From: Perkinsus chesapeaki
Lineage: Eukaryota > Perkinsozoa > Perkinsida > Perkinsidae
NCBI GenBank assembly: GCA_013115145.1
Contig: JAAPAO010000065.1
Coordinates: 1 to 40,355, forward strand
Direction of reading: 5' to 3'
DNA length: 40,355 nt
Shown one piece after another: positions 25,706-36,982 of this stretch. A model generated the notes under the pieces. It did no database searches. It was not told the origin of the DNA and saw only the letters and a program-made list of their open reading frames with translations. A program made the position numbers and the translations under genes. Each line of letters starts with the position of its first letter. The first letter of the stretch is position 1.

Positions 25706-28700
25706 CTATTGAGCAATCTTAATCTGTTTTAGACTTCGGATGATGGCGTCAAAACCAGGCCTACATAAGGAACCTATGCGGCCGCCGCCACAGCGGCAGC
25801 AGCAGCAAAACTCACCGATCCGCAGGTTTAGCTGTCCAACATCTTTCCATTAATGCAATAAGTGGAGCAGGACAGCCACGAGGCGCCTGTATTATGAAAC
25901 GAATATCTACTATGATATTGTCGGCTCGCCTACTCGTGAGGTGTCGGGCCTTTGACCTTTGCTAACGGCCATAGCAATTTGCAGTGGCTGGAGTCCTGAA
26001 GGACGCAGAGCTCCGATTGGTAAGCTATTCACAGCCGCCTCACCGGTGTCCTCGAACGGAATCAATCGGCATAGAATCTCGTACATAACAATAGCATAGC
26101 TGTAGCTGTCAACCTTCTCATCGTACTTCTCACCATTCAACACCTCCGGGGCCATCCAGTGGTATCTGAAACGGTCAGCTCTCAGCCGAAGTGTCAGAGT
26201 AGAGCCTACGTTCCAGCGTTGGCTGTCATGTTCTGTGTTGCAGAAGCCTTCAGTTTAGAAAGGCCGAAGTCGGCAACCTGTTAAGAATCGCCTCTTCCTA
26301 GCATCAGCCGTGGCTCTCCTCACCTTCACAATCGGAGTGTCGAACTCATCCTCAACTCTCTCAACCAACAGCAGGTTCAGGGACTTGAGATCTCTGTGGA
26401 TCTGTGAGAGAGCAGCAGCAGCAGCCCTCATTCATGTGAGCATCAGCATCACCAGCTCTCTTACAATTGGTGGGTCACAGGTGTGGAGGTAGTTCATTCC
26501 CTTGGCGATGTCTAACAGCATCTTCATCCGTTGTCGCCAGGAGATGTCAACCTGCCAACAATCAACAGTCTCCCGGCAACACGAGCGCATCGTCATCTAC
26601 ATCCCTCTTGTTGTGGGCCAAGTCGAAGATAGTTCCACCTTCACAGAACTCGCAGACCATCATCAATGGAGCCGTCTTAGTGGCAGCTCCCATGAAAAGG
26701 ACCAGGTTGGGATGGCGACACTGGCAGCAACCAGTGGGTGCCAGCATCACACTCCCCGAGCTGCTGCTCACCTTAGCCATGATCATCAACTCCCTGTGGA
26801 AGGCAGCCTCAGTCGACTCAAACGCCCTGGGATCCCAGTTAATCTTTTTAATAGCAACATCCGTGCCTATGCCAAAGTCTTCATCCGCTCATTCTTATAA
26901 CTCACCTCTCCAACTTCCACGGTAGACATCAGCGGTGATGCCACTGCCGACTTTCTCCTCCATAACAAGCGTTGCTGGATCCACTTCCCAGCTCTGCCAC
27001 TCATCCGATGACTCTGAGATATAACAAATCCCTTCACTGATACCAAGCCTAGGTACCCTTACTTAGGTCAGCCGAGGACGCTGCTGGTGCCGCCGGTGCG
27101 GCTGGAGTGTCTAAGATCAGGCTTCAACCTTCGCCTATCCGTCATGGCTTACCTTTGGCTGCTTCTCCAGCAGCAACCTCCTTTGTTTTCTCCTTCAGCA
27201 TGGTTTTGATGTTCTCATTGGCTGCATACTCTACTGCTAGTCTACCGCTGTTGTCCGGCTGCAATACCAGAGCACCCGCCTTCTTCCCCACATACTCGAG
27301 GATCTGAGATCGATACCAAGTCAGGTCCTCACGAGTCCAACGACGTGGCGCCGCCACGGTGATGCGGATGGAGACAAGCCACGAAACTCACCAAACGCAT
27401 AGGCTCCTCATTCTCCCACTCGGCAGCCACATGGATGACAGTTCGTCCGAACCTAAAATAGTCTAATAACCTAACAATCCTCATCACCGCTCATACTTAT
27501 TAGGTTTGGCAGGATCAGCGCCCTTGTCGAGCAGATAGCGAACCATGTCAAGGTGGTTCATGAAGGTAGCATGGTGAAGTGCCGTCCAGCCATCCTAGGA
27601 AAGGAGGCTCTGCTGCTGCTGTCGCTGAACTAGAGCAGTTAGACATACTTTATCAACTGATGCGTTAATGTCGAGTTTGGGTTGGCTTTTGTCTGCAGGG
27701 TCGATGAGATTGCTAGCCGACTCGATGCTGCCCGATTGTGCCGCCTTCAACAGCATTTTGGCGAGATCAATGTTACCTGAGAAGGCTATGACAAAGAAAC
27801 TATGAACACATAGTTCGAGCGGCTTTGGCGCAGTAGGTAGCGCGTAGGTCTCATAATCCTAAGGTCGCGAGTTCGATCCTCGCAGGCCGCATTTTCAACA
27901 GTTCCTCCCGCTTACCTTGCGTAGCCACCTGTGGGGCTTGAGCTGCCTGGCCGCCGCCTGAGACAAGAAAGTAATTCGCTCTTCCAGCATAGAGAGTGTC
28001 ATACCCGGGTTTGGTTGATTGGAAAACTTGACCATATATTTCATCAAAGACTTGCGAGTCTCGGGAGTAGCGTACCTGTTACACCACCATTTAGAACACA
28101 CAGAAGTTAAGCAAAGATTAATAGATAGAAGCTGCAAAAGCCGCGGAACCTACTCCATAGGCGTCCGGCCGAGCTCATCAGCGATGGTCATTGCATTTGG
28201 GCCACCCGCTTCAAGCAAGATCTCGAGCACCTCAAGATTCTCCCATTCAGCCGAGATATGTACCTAGAACGTCGCATTTTGTGACTGGAGCCGATATGCT
28301 GTTCCAAATACGACGAGATGTGTTTCTAATAATCTCAAAAGAATTGCCTGCTGCTGCATTTACCCCTTCCTGTGAACGGAGCAAAGCTATATGCTTTTCC
28401 GCTTCTCGTGTACCGAATCGGCCCCTCACTACCGGAGTCCTGCCATGCTTGTTTTGTTTATGGACATCCCCACCTATCTTCAACAGAGCCTGTATCGCCT
28501 AGGAAAAAGGCATGGCACCGGAAGCTGACGCCGTCCCTTGTATATACATCTATTTGATTGACAAATGCCGCATGGTGAAGTGGCGTCCACCCATCCTTAT
28601 CCTTCTCATTAACATCAATACCATATTGATATATCTGATAAATCCTCTTCCTATTACTCCCCACCATGGACTATTCTACCAATGGTATCAATTCATCCCG

Positions 28701-29044
28701 TCCTAGACTGGCTGCAATGTGAAGTATGGTCTTGCCGTCTCGATCAGTCGCCCTGGTTACCCTAGATCTATCGGCATCAAGAGCCTTCCTAACCTCATCC
28801 AATGACCTGTACACCACCAATAATATCAGCCACTATCCTATCTGATGTCTCCGTTGGGGTAGCAACTATCATTTAAGCTTCCTTATTATTTTGGAAGTTC
28901 AAAAGATTCTTATTAGCTCAAGTTGACAACCTCGACCCCCTCAGACTCTTTCCAATCGTTTACTTACCCGTCCTTAACAGCGGCAAAGAGAGGGTAGTCC
29001 TGCTGGTTGGGAAGGCTGCTTTTAAAAGCGTCGGCAAGCGGCAT
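25706..29044 (-). CDS. TKL-family protein kinase with N-terminal ankyrin repeats
   Basis: The protein starts MPLADAFKSSLPNQQDYPLF (ATG at 29042-29044) and runs through about eight to ten ankyrin repeats in many short exons, for example DRDGKTILHIAASLGRDELI, DKDGWTPLHHAAFVNQIDV and DGWTALHHATFMNHLDMVRY. A C-terminal kinase follows. The glycine loop is EEKVGSGITADVYRG, the hinge region is RHPNLVLFMGAATKTAPLMM, the catalytic loop HRDLKSLNLLL, then VADFGLSKL and MAPEVLNGEKYDEKVDSYSYAI. The end is LMERCWTAKPADR spliced to PGFDAIIRSLKQIK, then TAG at 25708-25706. All catalytic residues (HRD, DFG, APE) are visible, so it should be active. The ankyrin plus TKL layout resembles integrin-linked and plant ANK-TKL kinases. 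Most introns are 40-60 nt; one of 139 nt holds a tRNA gene. Some exon borders between 26.2 and 28.6 kb are not fixed. Confidence 0.87.
27819..27891 (+). tRNA. tRNA-Met (CAT), inside and antisense to a kinase intron
   Basis: A full cloverleaf can be drawn. Acceptor GCGGCTT pairs with AGGCCGC (one G-U pair). The D arm is GCGC/AGTAGGTA/GCGC. The anticodon arm is TAGGT/CTCATAA/TCCTA (with one G-U or mismatch), with anticodon CAT. The variable loop is AGGTC, the T arm GCGAG/TTCGATC/CTCGC, and the discriminator A. Box A and box B (GTTCGATCC) promoters are intact. TTTT (27892-27895) follows directly as a Pol III terminator. The CTCATAA loop and overall form suggest an elongator Met tRNA. It lies on the strand opposite to the surrounding kinase gene, within its 139-nt intron (27777-27915). 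Confidence 0.95.
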
Positions 29045-29148
29045 TCAATTCAGAAGAGTACGCGTGGAGGTAGACTGGCTGGCTTCTTGCGCGGTATCTT
29101 GAGATCTTGCAATCTTACACTTCCTCAGCGCTACAGCGCAAGGTTCCA
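29045..29148. promoter_or_regulatory. Compact bidirectional promoter, ankyrin-kinase / dUTPase
   Basis: Only about 104 nt separate the kinase ATG (minus strand) from the likely dUTPase ATG (plus strand, 29149). Both 5' leaders and core promoters must be here, or overlap the coding regions. A pyrimidine tract with AG (ACTTCCTCAG, 29119-29128) precedes the dUTPase start and could serve as a splice or trans-splice acceptor. Confidence 0.45.
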
Positions 29149-30077
29149 ATGAAACGGCCCGATAAACCCCTGACCTTAATTGCGGGTTATACCACTCTTC
29201 TGGAAGCCGACAATGCACTTGAAGATACTTGCTTTAGATAATAAAGCCGCTGAATAGTACTACCAGCTACGCGCCCAAGTGGCGGATTTGATGTCAATAG
29301 TTACACCGCACACAAGACGTTCCATGATGGTGACTCGGGCTTGGACCTCTTCGTGGTGAAGGATCAGACCATTCAACCTGGTGAGACTGCTTTTATCAAG
29401 CTTGGAATAAAGGCAGCGGCATTTGATGGAAAGGAGGGAGGCAAGCTACAGCAGCAGCAGTTTCCTACTGCTATTCTTCACTTGCTCAGTTGGCCTATCG
29501 TGGCTCCTTTTGGCGAGGTCATCCATTTCTAAGACCCCTTTGAGGTTGTCTAACTCCATAGGTCTTATAGACCAGGTAAGCACTCTGCCGTCAGACTCTG
29601 CGGAAGCCCCGTGTACAGGGTTATCGTGGCGAGGTCATTGCTGCCGTTGATAATATCAAAAATGAAGCTTACACTGTTAAAGAAGGTCGGTCCCCAATAG
29701 TGATCGTTTACCGTTATTTTATACCTTATTTCCGTCTAGTTTTTCTGTGGTATTAGCATTATAGTGCGTTTGCCAAGTAGGTGATCGCCTCGTTCAAGCT
29801 GTCGGGTTCGATGGTAAGGGTATCACCATGGAAGTAGGCATATCTCCCAATTGACCCCTTAGCACTGTTTGCCGTTCAGTTGGTCACTGAGCTCGACAAG
29901 ACTACCAGAGGTGAAGGGGGCTTCGGTTCCACAAATGAGCAGCAGCCCAGCAAGACCGAGGCTGCTAAACAAGTAAGAGCACTTTACGATGACACCTTTC
30001 CGTATCCTGCCTCGCAGGATGATTCTTTGAAGCGATTCAATGGAGACTTTCATAACGTACGCTTGTGGGTCGGCTGA
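29149..30077 (+). CDS. DUT: dUTP diphosphatase (trimeric dUTPase), apicomplexan-like
   Basis: dUTPase cleaves dUTP to dUMP and pyrophosphate, keeping uracil out of DNA. Exons with consistent phase are 29277-29440, 29490-29575, 29619-29685, 29781-29833 and 29880 to about 29972, then a 45-nt intron and the end (TGA at 30075-30077). Motif 1 is HDGDSGLDLFVVKD, motif 2 ARSSISKTPLRLSNS, motif 3 GLIDQGYRGEVIAAVDN, motif 4 GDRLVQAVGF and motif 5 RGEGGFGSTN. The HKTFHDGDSGLDLF start and the extended loop before motif 2 resemble Plasmodium-type dUTPases. Two residues deviate: the usual Pro of PRSS is Ala, and Ala after GLID is Gln. The intron at 29441-29489 begins with GC. The first exon (ATG at 29149, MKRPDKPLTLIA, spliced at about 29190) is a guess; the rest is firm. 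Confidence 0.88.
29441..29489 (+). other. Probable GC-AG intron in dUTPase
   Basis: The intron runs from GCAAGC to TTGCTCAG, 49 nt, matching the size of other introns here. Using it joins KEG to VGLSWLLLARSSISK in phase. No GT donor nearby gives a working frame. Confidence 0.65.
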
Positions 30078-30315
30078 TGCCAGTCACCGTCTTATCGTCG
30101 TCGTCTACGTCTCGCTACCTAATCCCTTCAGTTCGCATACTCTTTGGCAGGATCCTCCTATAAAGCGTTCCAAAGTTGCGGCGGAGGCCCCTTTGGGTGC
30201 CTGAAGGCTTCCACTCGAATGAGTGTCGATGAAGATCTTGCATGTTAAATCATTTCCCGAAGGCGCGTTGCATTGTGTTGGTAACATCTTGTAGAGTCGA
30301 ACGAGCAGTTTTAGA

Positions 30316-32143
30316 ATGGGCAAGAAAGGCGGAAAAAAGGAAAAGATAACCGGCACGCCAGATGTGGTGAAATTCAAGACAAGTACAACTTACTACGCCA
30401 CACTGCGAGAATGTGTGCAGCTGCAAGAAAGTCTACCGTTCGTTGCCACCGACACGATTGCAGATGATGACTTTAAGAGGGTGTGGAATCGTCGCGAAGC
30501 TGCCGAGCGAATGAAGTGGTTTAGGTGGCTCGGTTCCTTTCGATGCTGGGTCGACTATGTGACATGTGCGAGATTCACAGCGATAAAAGCTACCGTCCAC
30601 GGAATCACCACAAATACCTTGATCCTCCTCCGAGTGTAGTCCAACGGCTCTGATGAGAAATAGCAATCTGTGGTTAGTTCGATCCGAAGGGCTTCCCTGT
30701 TGCTGTCGTTAAAGCAGCACGAGCTATACAGGATGAGCCCTCGCTTACTTATAACGGGAAGAGGTATCAATGGCAGCTCAGCGGCCATCCAGGCATCATT
30801 CGCAGATACGAGTTTTCCGACGAGGTAAAGGAGAAGGCGGAGACCTTTTTGAAGGACATTGATAAGGAAACAACCCTCATTGGGGGGTACATCGACCCAG
30901 CCTTAAAGGTTCACACGGGAACGGTTTGGAGCAGCGATCGATTCAGCTTTGTCAGAGCGACTTCAGCCAGGGCCTCCGAACATTCAAGGTTGAGCTGGCC
31001 GGTAAGCTGATGGAGTTCGATGATATGTTTATGGACTTCGAACGGGTGAGAGCTGCCGATTATTGGGCCGGGATTCAGCGCTACTCGCAGATCTACACGA
31101 CAGAGCTGCTGGAGATTCACAGAGATGTGTTCGCGATAGTCGATGAGATTGTCCAAGCAGAGTAAGATCTATCCAGACTACTTTTGAAGTGCTCATCAGG
31201 GCAAGGCTAACCGATGCGGAGGGTAAAGGAGATATCGAAACTAAGCAACTTGAGGAAGCAACCTTCATCCGGGCTGCTGATGTTAGCATCATACTTGGCA
31301 TGCAAGCTAAGCAAGGTTTACTCTCAGGCATTCCTGGCCCTTTATGCGGAATCAATGGAGGCAAAATACACTTCAGGAGAAGTATCACAAACCGAGGTGC
31401 ACCATAATTATCCGATGACCGCCTTTGAGGATTCTTCGTGCCATTTTTCGGCTTCCACCGTGACGAGACGTTCTGTTTTTTGTGTCGCTCGAAGCTCGAC
31501 AGACTGTCGGCCATCGTAATGTTATTCCAATCCTCGATTGGTTCATGAAATCGTACTTATTTGATATATTCGTTATTGTGATGTTATCTTGTTCTAACTT
31601 GGGCAGGTTAATCTCGCTAAAGAATTTGCGGAGTCAATTCCTGAAAGGAGTTTGGAGCTCGCAGGTAGGCATCCCTCACCCAACAGGTGCATCTTCGTAT
31701 GGCAGAAGCCGCTATTTTCTACGAATACAAGCTGATCGAGTTGGGGAGAGAAGACTGGCTTGATTTGGTAAAGGAGTGCATCCGAGCCTATCTCGAGTTG
31801 CGTGTCTATGTTGCCGATATACCTCTTAAACGGCTAAGTCCGGAGGTGAGGGGACCCGGCAGAAGGACGACAATTAGGTCTGTTATTTCAGTATATCGAC
31901 AACAAGCGCTTTTTGACTCTCTTACGAGCGTTCCATCGACTAGCGGCTGATGCATTTCCAGCGTTGGAGTTCGTAAGCTGTTTGCCAAAGATAAGTCATA
32001 GCAAATCGTCGAGGTGGATGTCTAAAGTATGTTACATAACACTCAACAGGGAGGCCATCCATTTGCAGGCTTTACTCCTTCCAGAGCTGCAGCAGTTATA
32101 TAAGTCTAAGCTCGATAAAAAGCATGTTGCTGCTGTTGCATGA
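30316..32143 (+). CDS. Hypothetical protein, probably helical; family unknown
   Basis: Not recognised. The ATG at 30316 opens MGKKGGKKEKITGTPDVVKF, then TYYATLRECVQLQESLPF and DDDFKRVWNRREAAERMKW. Later coding blocks in plus frames are FDPKGFPVAVVKAARAI, GHPGIIRRYEFSDEVKEKAE, LRTFKVELAGKLMEFDDMF, YTTELLEIHRDVFAIVDEI, MAEAAIFYEYKLIELGREDW and CIRAYLELRVYVADIPL. The last exon, behind a TTTGCAG acceptor, is ALLLPELQQLYKSKLDKKHV with TGA at 32141-32143. Frames change at plausible short introns, and the protein appears soluble, charged and helix-rich. A nucleic-acid- or scaffold-type role would be a guess. It is on the same strand as dUTPase and convergent with the mannosidase. Confidence 0.6.
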
Positions 32144-32328
32144 TTAACGGTGTTCTTCCTTAGTTAAGTTGTTGTGTTTTTGTCCGAGTACGTTGACTAA
32201 CCCAAGATAGAGTGATAGAGTGTTGAGAAGGACTCGCGGCGAGTAGCCAACAAAGACTTTCTGCTAAAAAGTTAACTGAGATGACACCGACTGACTATTG
32301 AAGATCTCGGCCTTCTCAACATTCGACT
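32144..32328. other. Short convergent spacer
   Basis: This 185-nt spacer holds the 3' flanks of the hypothetical plus gene and the minus-strand mannosidase. No features were seen. Confidence 0.5.
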
Positions 32329-35300
32329 TTATAAAACTAATGAAACTATGAAAGTTCGAATCTGAAGTGGTTCCAGTGATATGTCACACCAATCCACTTC
32401 ATTCTTAAACACTCTCTCATTTCGACTGGCATCCTTCTCGCTACTTGTCGACCACCTGAGACGCTCTTCCTCGGCTGTTTTAAGATATCTGCCTGCATTT
32501 AGGGTAACCTGAAAAATATCAAATATGGTTCTCCATTACAACCATAGTTACCTCAATCGCCTTGCCTAGAGTAAAGCCTTCCAGAAGAGCTCCTTTAGCT
32601 GCTAAGTTGAGATGTACAACAGAAGTTGAGCCCTCTCCAGGAGCGTAGGTGTGAGCCAAGCGTAGCAGTAAACAACGGCTTTGAGCGCATGCACGTTTAT
32701 AGTATTCCGATGGAGTGTTGTTATTATTAAGGAGCTGTAATGTAAGGATCTGTACTTCTCGCGGTAAAGTGGATGATGCAATTTGAGAGGAATCAGCGGG
32801 CTGCTGGAGTGAAGACCAGGAATCAGATTTGGGTTGATGCTCTGGGTCGTCACGAGCGAACACCGGCAGCAGCGGCAGCCGGGCCTGAAGCGGGGCACAA
32901 AATAAACTAAGACACAGTTTGGTTGCGAATTCATCGGTACCAGATGTGCTTGCTCTCGGTATTCATCCGAGTCGGCCCTTTCTCCTTCTTCCTTCAACAT
33001 TGGCTCCAACAGTAGTTGCGTCTGGCCAATGACATTCTTGGGGAGACAAATTCTATTGTAGCAGATGGTCTCATCCAAAGGTTCATCTGATAAGGCAACA
33101 ACTGGACTCTGGACAATATTCATCTGCTCACGCACCAACTCCCCTTGCATCATCATTAAGGCACCTTCTGTGTACCATTATTTCCATTTGACCAGGTAGC
33201 AGAGAGGCTCCACCATGTGCTCTATCGGTGATGAGGGTAAGCTGCGGAGGAAGATTAAAGAGCTAATAAAATATAACCAACCATGCGCGTCGCCGCCGCC
33301 GAGTTTGCTTCTTCCTGGTCGACGATCCTCAAGCCCGAGTTTATGGGATAATAGTTCATCGCCACCGGGTCTGTTACATTCAATTGCCATCCAGAACGAT
33401 AATTAACTCTGAGGGGGCTCATAGTCAGCTACTTAGTGTAATCACTTACTTTCGATGGATCCAATCTCTACCATTACTATCGGTCATAAAGTCACCATCA
33501 TTGTTGCTAATGTCCGAGTCGACTAGCTGTATTAAAGTGAGAGAGTGAGTACTATTCTGACACACTTACAAGGACCACTTCTTTTCCTGCTCCGCCGTTG
33601 ATGTAAATAGCTACATCCCAGCTTATAGACACAACTGCCTGTTTAGGCGCCACTTGCAGAGTGAGATGACCCACAATGTCATCCGGTTGTTGCTGCTGCT
33701 GCTGACCATCATCCACAGACGGATGGGTGATAGCAAACCTCATCATGTTCTCCGCTCCCCCATCATCACTCGATAATAATATCTAACTCATATGGTAGAG
33801 CAACGACGGAATGATAGTATCCTACAGGAGTGAAGTTGGCTGCTTTAGGGCGACAGTTAGCGATCGAACTGAGCCTTGGATTCTCCGGGCAGTTGGGGCG
33901 GAAAATATACGCTCCTGATGCCTGCCCAGGACGACCGTAAGTCAGTGGTCCGGAGCCATTCGAGCTTTCATAATAACCGAATGAGATATTAAGTTTGACC
34001 TGAAAGCAGAACTCCAAATAGCACACATTGATGATCGATAGAATGACGATGGGAATGTAGTGGCTGTCAAGTCCCTTGAGGTCGGACGGCTGCCACCGCT
34101 GACACTTGTTCAACACAAACCAGAGAGGAATACGATTTCCTGTCACACTGAGCTTGGCCGCATTTCGGGTCCTTCCCCCCCCACACTCCCGTGCTCGGTA
34201 TTCCCACACCGCGTCTTACCTCTACACCATGATGGATATTCTTCAGTTTGAACATGTAATTGCCGTCGCCCTTCTCATCGTCATAGGAGATCTCGTAACG
34301 TTCATTAGATATGCTCTTCACGTGAGGTCGGCGGCCGCGCCGTTGCTGAGTAGTTGTTGAGGGTTGGGAGGTGATCCTGAGCATGGTGTGATTCTACCAA
34401 GCCAGTAGACACGTAACCTGTAGATGGTAGCTCCTAGTGGCGGTACATCCTCAGCCATGAACTGTAATGAATATGACCCTTCAAGGTTAGGAACCAGCCA
34501 GCTCTAATGAACAACAGCTTAAGAGGAGGAACCTTAAGAGCAGTTTGGTTACCTTCACAGCTTCCTTACTGACAGCCTTCTGCACCATGAATCTGCCCTT
34601 GCCACCTTTCAGTCTTCTCATCATAGGTATTTCTGTCATTCTTAATTCCTCGGGAGACAGTCCATCATAAGGCTGGTTGTTGCCGACGGGTACGGTGACA
34701 AGGGAAGCGGATGGGTGGGAAAGAGAATTGTACACTGCTACGAGGACAGATGAGCCCGATAGGTTCGTCGTCCAAGAGCAGATACTCTCGTTTAGTAAAG
34801 GACAGTGGCCACCACTTTCGGGTTTCAGATCAAACCTTGATAGCACTTCAGGAATGACGACACTGTTCATGACCTGTACAGGATGCGCATCATCCTTTTA
34901 TTTATCATTCATCTACCTTTTCTGTTCCAATATGGAGCCGCTTCGAGTAGTCATCATCAACATGCTGCTTTTCAGTACCGGTGATGGCATCGTGGTGTTG
35001 AGCTAGGCCAATAGCGTCAGTTAGTTCCGCTAAAGAGGTTTCTTTTATCAGAGTCAATTAGGCAAAGCTCACCAATGACCTCTTCCTCGTTCACATGAGC
35101 CTTATGGATCGCCGTTGCCACCAACTGCCGTGCGGCGGTGTATGTCCTGCTAGCGCCTCGTACCATACCCTTGAAGTTGGGTCGAGAAGTGAAATAACTG
35201 AATCCATTGCTGATGAGTGAGCCGTGCTTCAAGCTAAGATACCCTGTCCAATAGGCATGTCCTCCATCTATTGGGTCCACGGTCCGCTTGTGAACGTCGA

Positions 35301-36982
35301 TAACGTCAACTTTGCCATCTCCATAAGGGAAGAAGTCCTCATCACTAGCCTTGGTCGGGAGGTCTTTGCCCTCCCTATACTGTTGATGCCGAGATTGAAT
35401 ATAAATCCTAAGACAAGGTCCCAGCAGCGCTAGGGTGGTGATCGGCCTTACCGAGGGTTGCTGTAGAATAGATTAAGTACAACATCGCTGCTGCATCGCT
35501 GTTGCGCCGCGATAAGCTTAGAGTAATGTATCAGCTTATCCATGTTATTATACCACGATATGGCCTGCTGGTAGTTGAAGTCCATGCCCTTCATAAACAA
35601 GTAAAGGCAAACGATCGGGTAGCTGCTACCATTGTGAGGATGATATTTTTACTCTGTCCTTCTCCCTTCCCGTCTGGGTTGTACGACTCAGTTTGATTGA
35701 CGCAAATCTAGAAGGAATTATTCCTCAAGAAATTTAGCAGGACTTTTGTTACCTCTCGGAAAGCCGCTAGTCGGTCAGCTATATTGACATCCTCCAACAG
35801 TACGTCATCTTGGAGTGGCGGGTCACCATTTAGGACGTCGAATCCAAAGCCAGGCGGCGGCGAATACCTGAGGCAAGTTAGCTGAAGGGAAGATGCTACG
35901 CTGGTCGCCTTACATGTACATGAGCCCCATGAAAATTGCATCTTCGCTGGCAGAGCTACTGGATTCATCAGTTCGATAAACCTAATGGGGATCTGATAAT
36001 GCTTTTATAGCAGGATTGATCTATCGAACCATTTCGAGCGCTCCAGTAGCCTTTCTGACAGCCATGTCTTGGTCATCGGCCCTTCCAACTAGCCACCCAT
36101 CGAACGCCATCTGACAACAGAAGTCACAAGTGGCGGAGAAGAGGAGTGGTTACCCCACGGAACGCCTTGTTCTGAAAGCTCGAATGGCCAAACGGATCGA
36201 TTTGCCATCCAATTCTAGGAGAAGCCGCGAGGCCGAATTCTCTGATCACTTGAAGTGCACCTAAAAGTGTTGAGGATGGGCTACATTCATCGGAGAGATA
36301 TACCATTAGTGTGCTGATCTATAATATCAGTATACATCGTAGCGGCCTCATCGTTCATAACCCAACCAGCATTGATGAACTCTAAACGACCTTCACCAAC
36401 CAATTTCCGAACAAGTCTTTTTTTAGCCTTCGACTGCCTTCTCCACCAGCGGATGAAAAACGCCTGACATCATGACCACTGAGGTTCATCATTAGTGGTG
36501 GAAGGCTGCTACCATCTCGACATAGATGAACTTTCTATTCTTGTCCGCCTCCAGCGCATTAATAACAGAGTCGAGGATGAGCCCTACGTTTGCTATCTGA
36601 ATGGAGTTGTTGGCTCCTGAAGAAGTGTGTTGAATGACCAACCGCATCTCCATGAGAATGTTACCAGTGGCATATTGATCGACGGTCTTAAGCCAACCAA
36701 CGTCGTTGTGAGTGTGAGGTACCAAATGTACCTAAGTAGCGGAAACGACTCATCTCGAACGGCGAGGAAAGAAGGGGCTACATTTATTATTCGAGGGTCA
36801 CCATGAACGGGCCCTCCACTGGTATTGTAAGGCCCCCCTGGTGACAGGGGAATTGCTATGAGCTGCCTCCCAATGGTTATTTCGGCCTTAGCTCGGCCAC
36901 CGTTCCAGCATTCTCCATCTATGGGACTTCCTGTGAGCAAGGCAATGCCGAATCCTATTAGTAGATACCAAGAGAGGACCAT
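32329..36982 (-). CDS. Lysosomal-type alpha-mannosidase, glycoside hydrolase family 38
   Basis: GH38 enzymes hydrolyse terminal alpha-mannose from glycoproteins in lysosome-like compartments or the secretory path. The protein starts [18 protein letters not shown] (ATG at 36980-36982), a signal peptide. A 51-nt intron then joins GDPRIIN to [20 protein letters not shown], the zinc-binding HxHxDxGW block. [12 protein letters not shown] follows with the nucleophile Asp. Further on, DGGHAYWTG joins [13 protein letters not shown] after a 45-nt intron, a hallmark of the family. The C-terminal beta domains include [30 protein letters not shown] and KAIEVT spliced over 45 nt to LNAGRY, ending [15 protein letters not shown] with TAA at 32331-32329. 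The gene spans 4.65 kb with many short introns, not all placed. It is the largest gene in the window. Confidence 0.9.
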
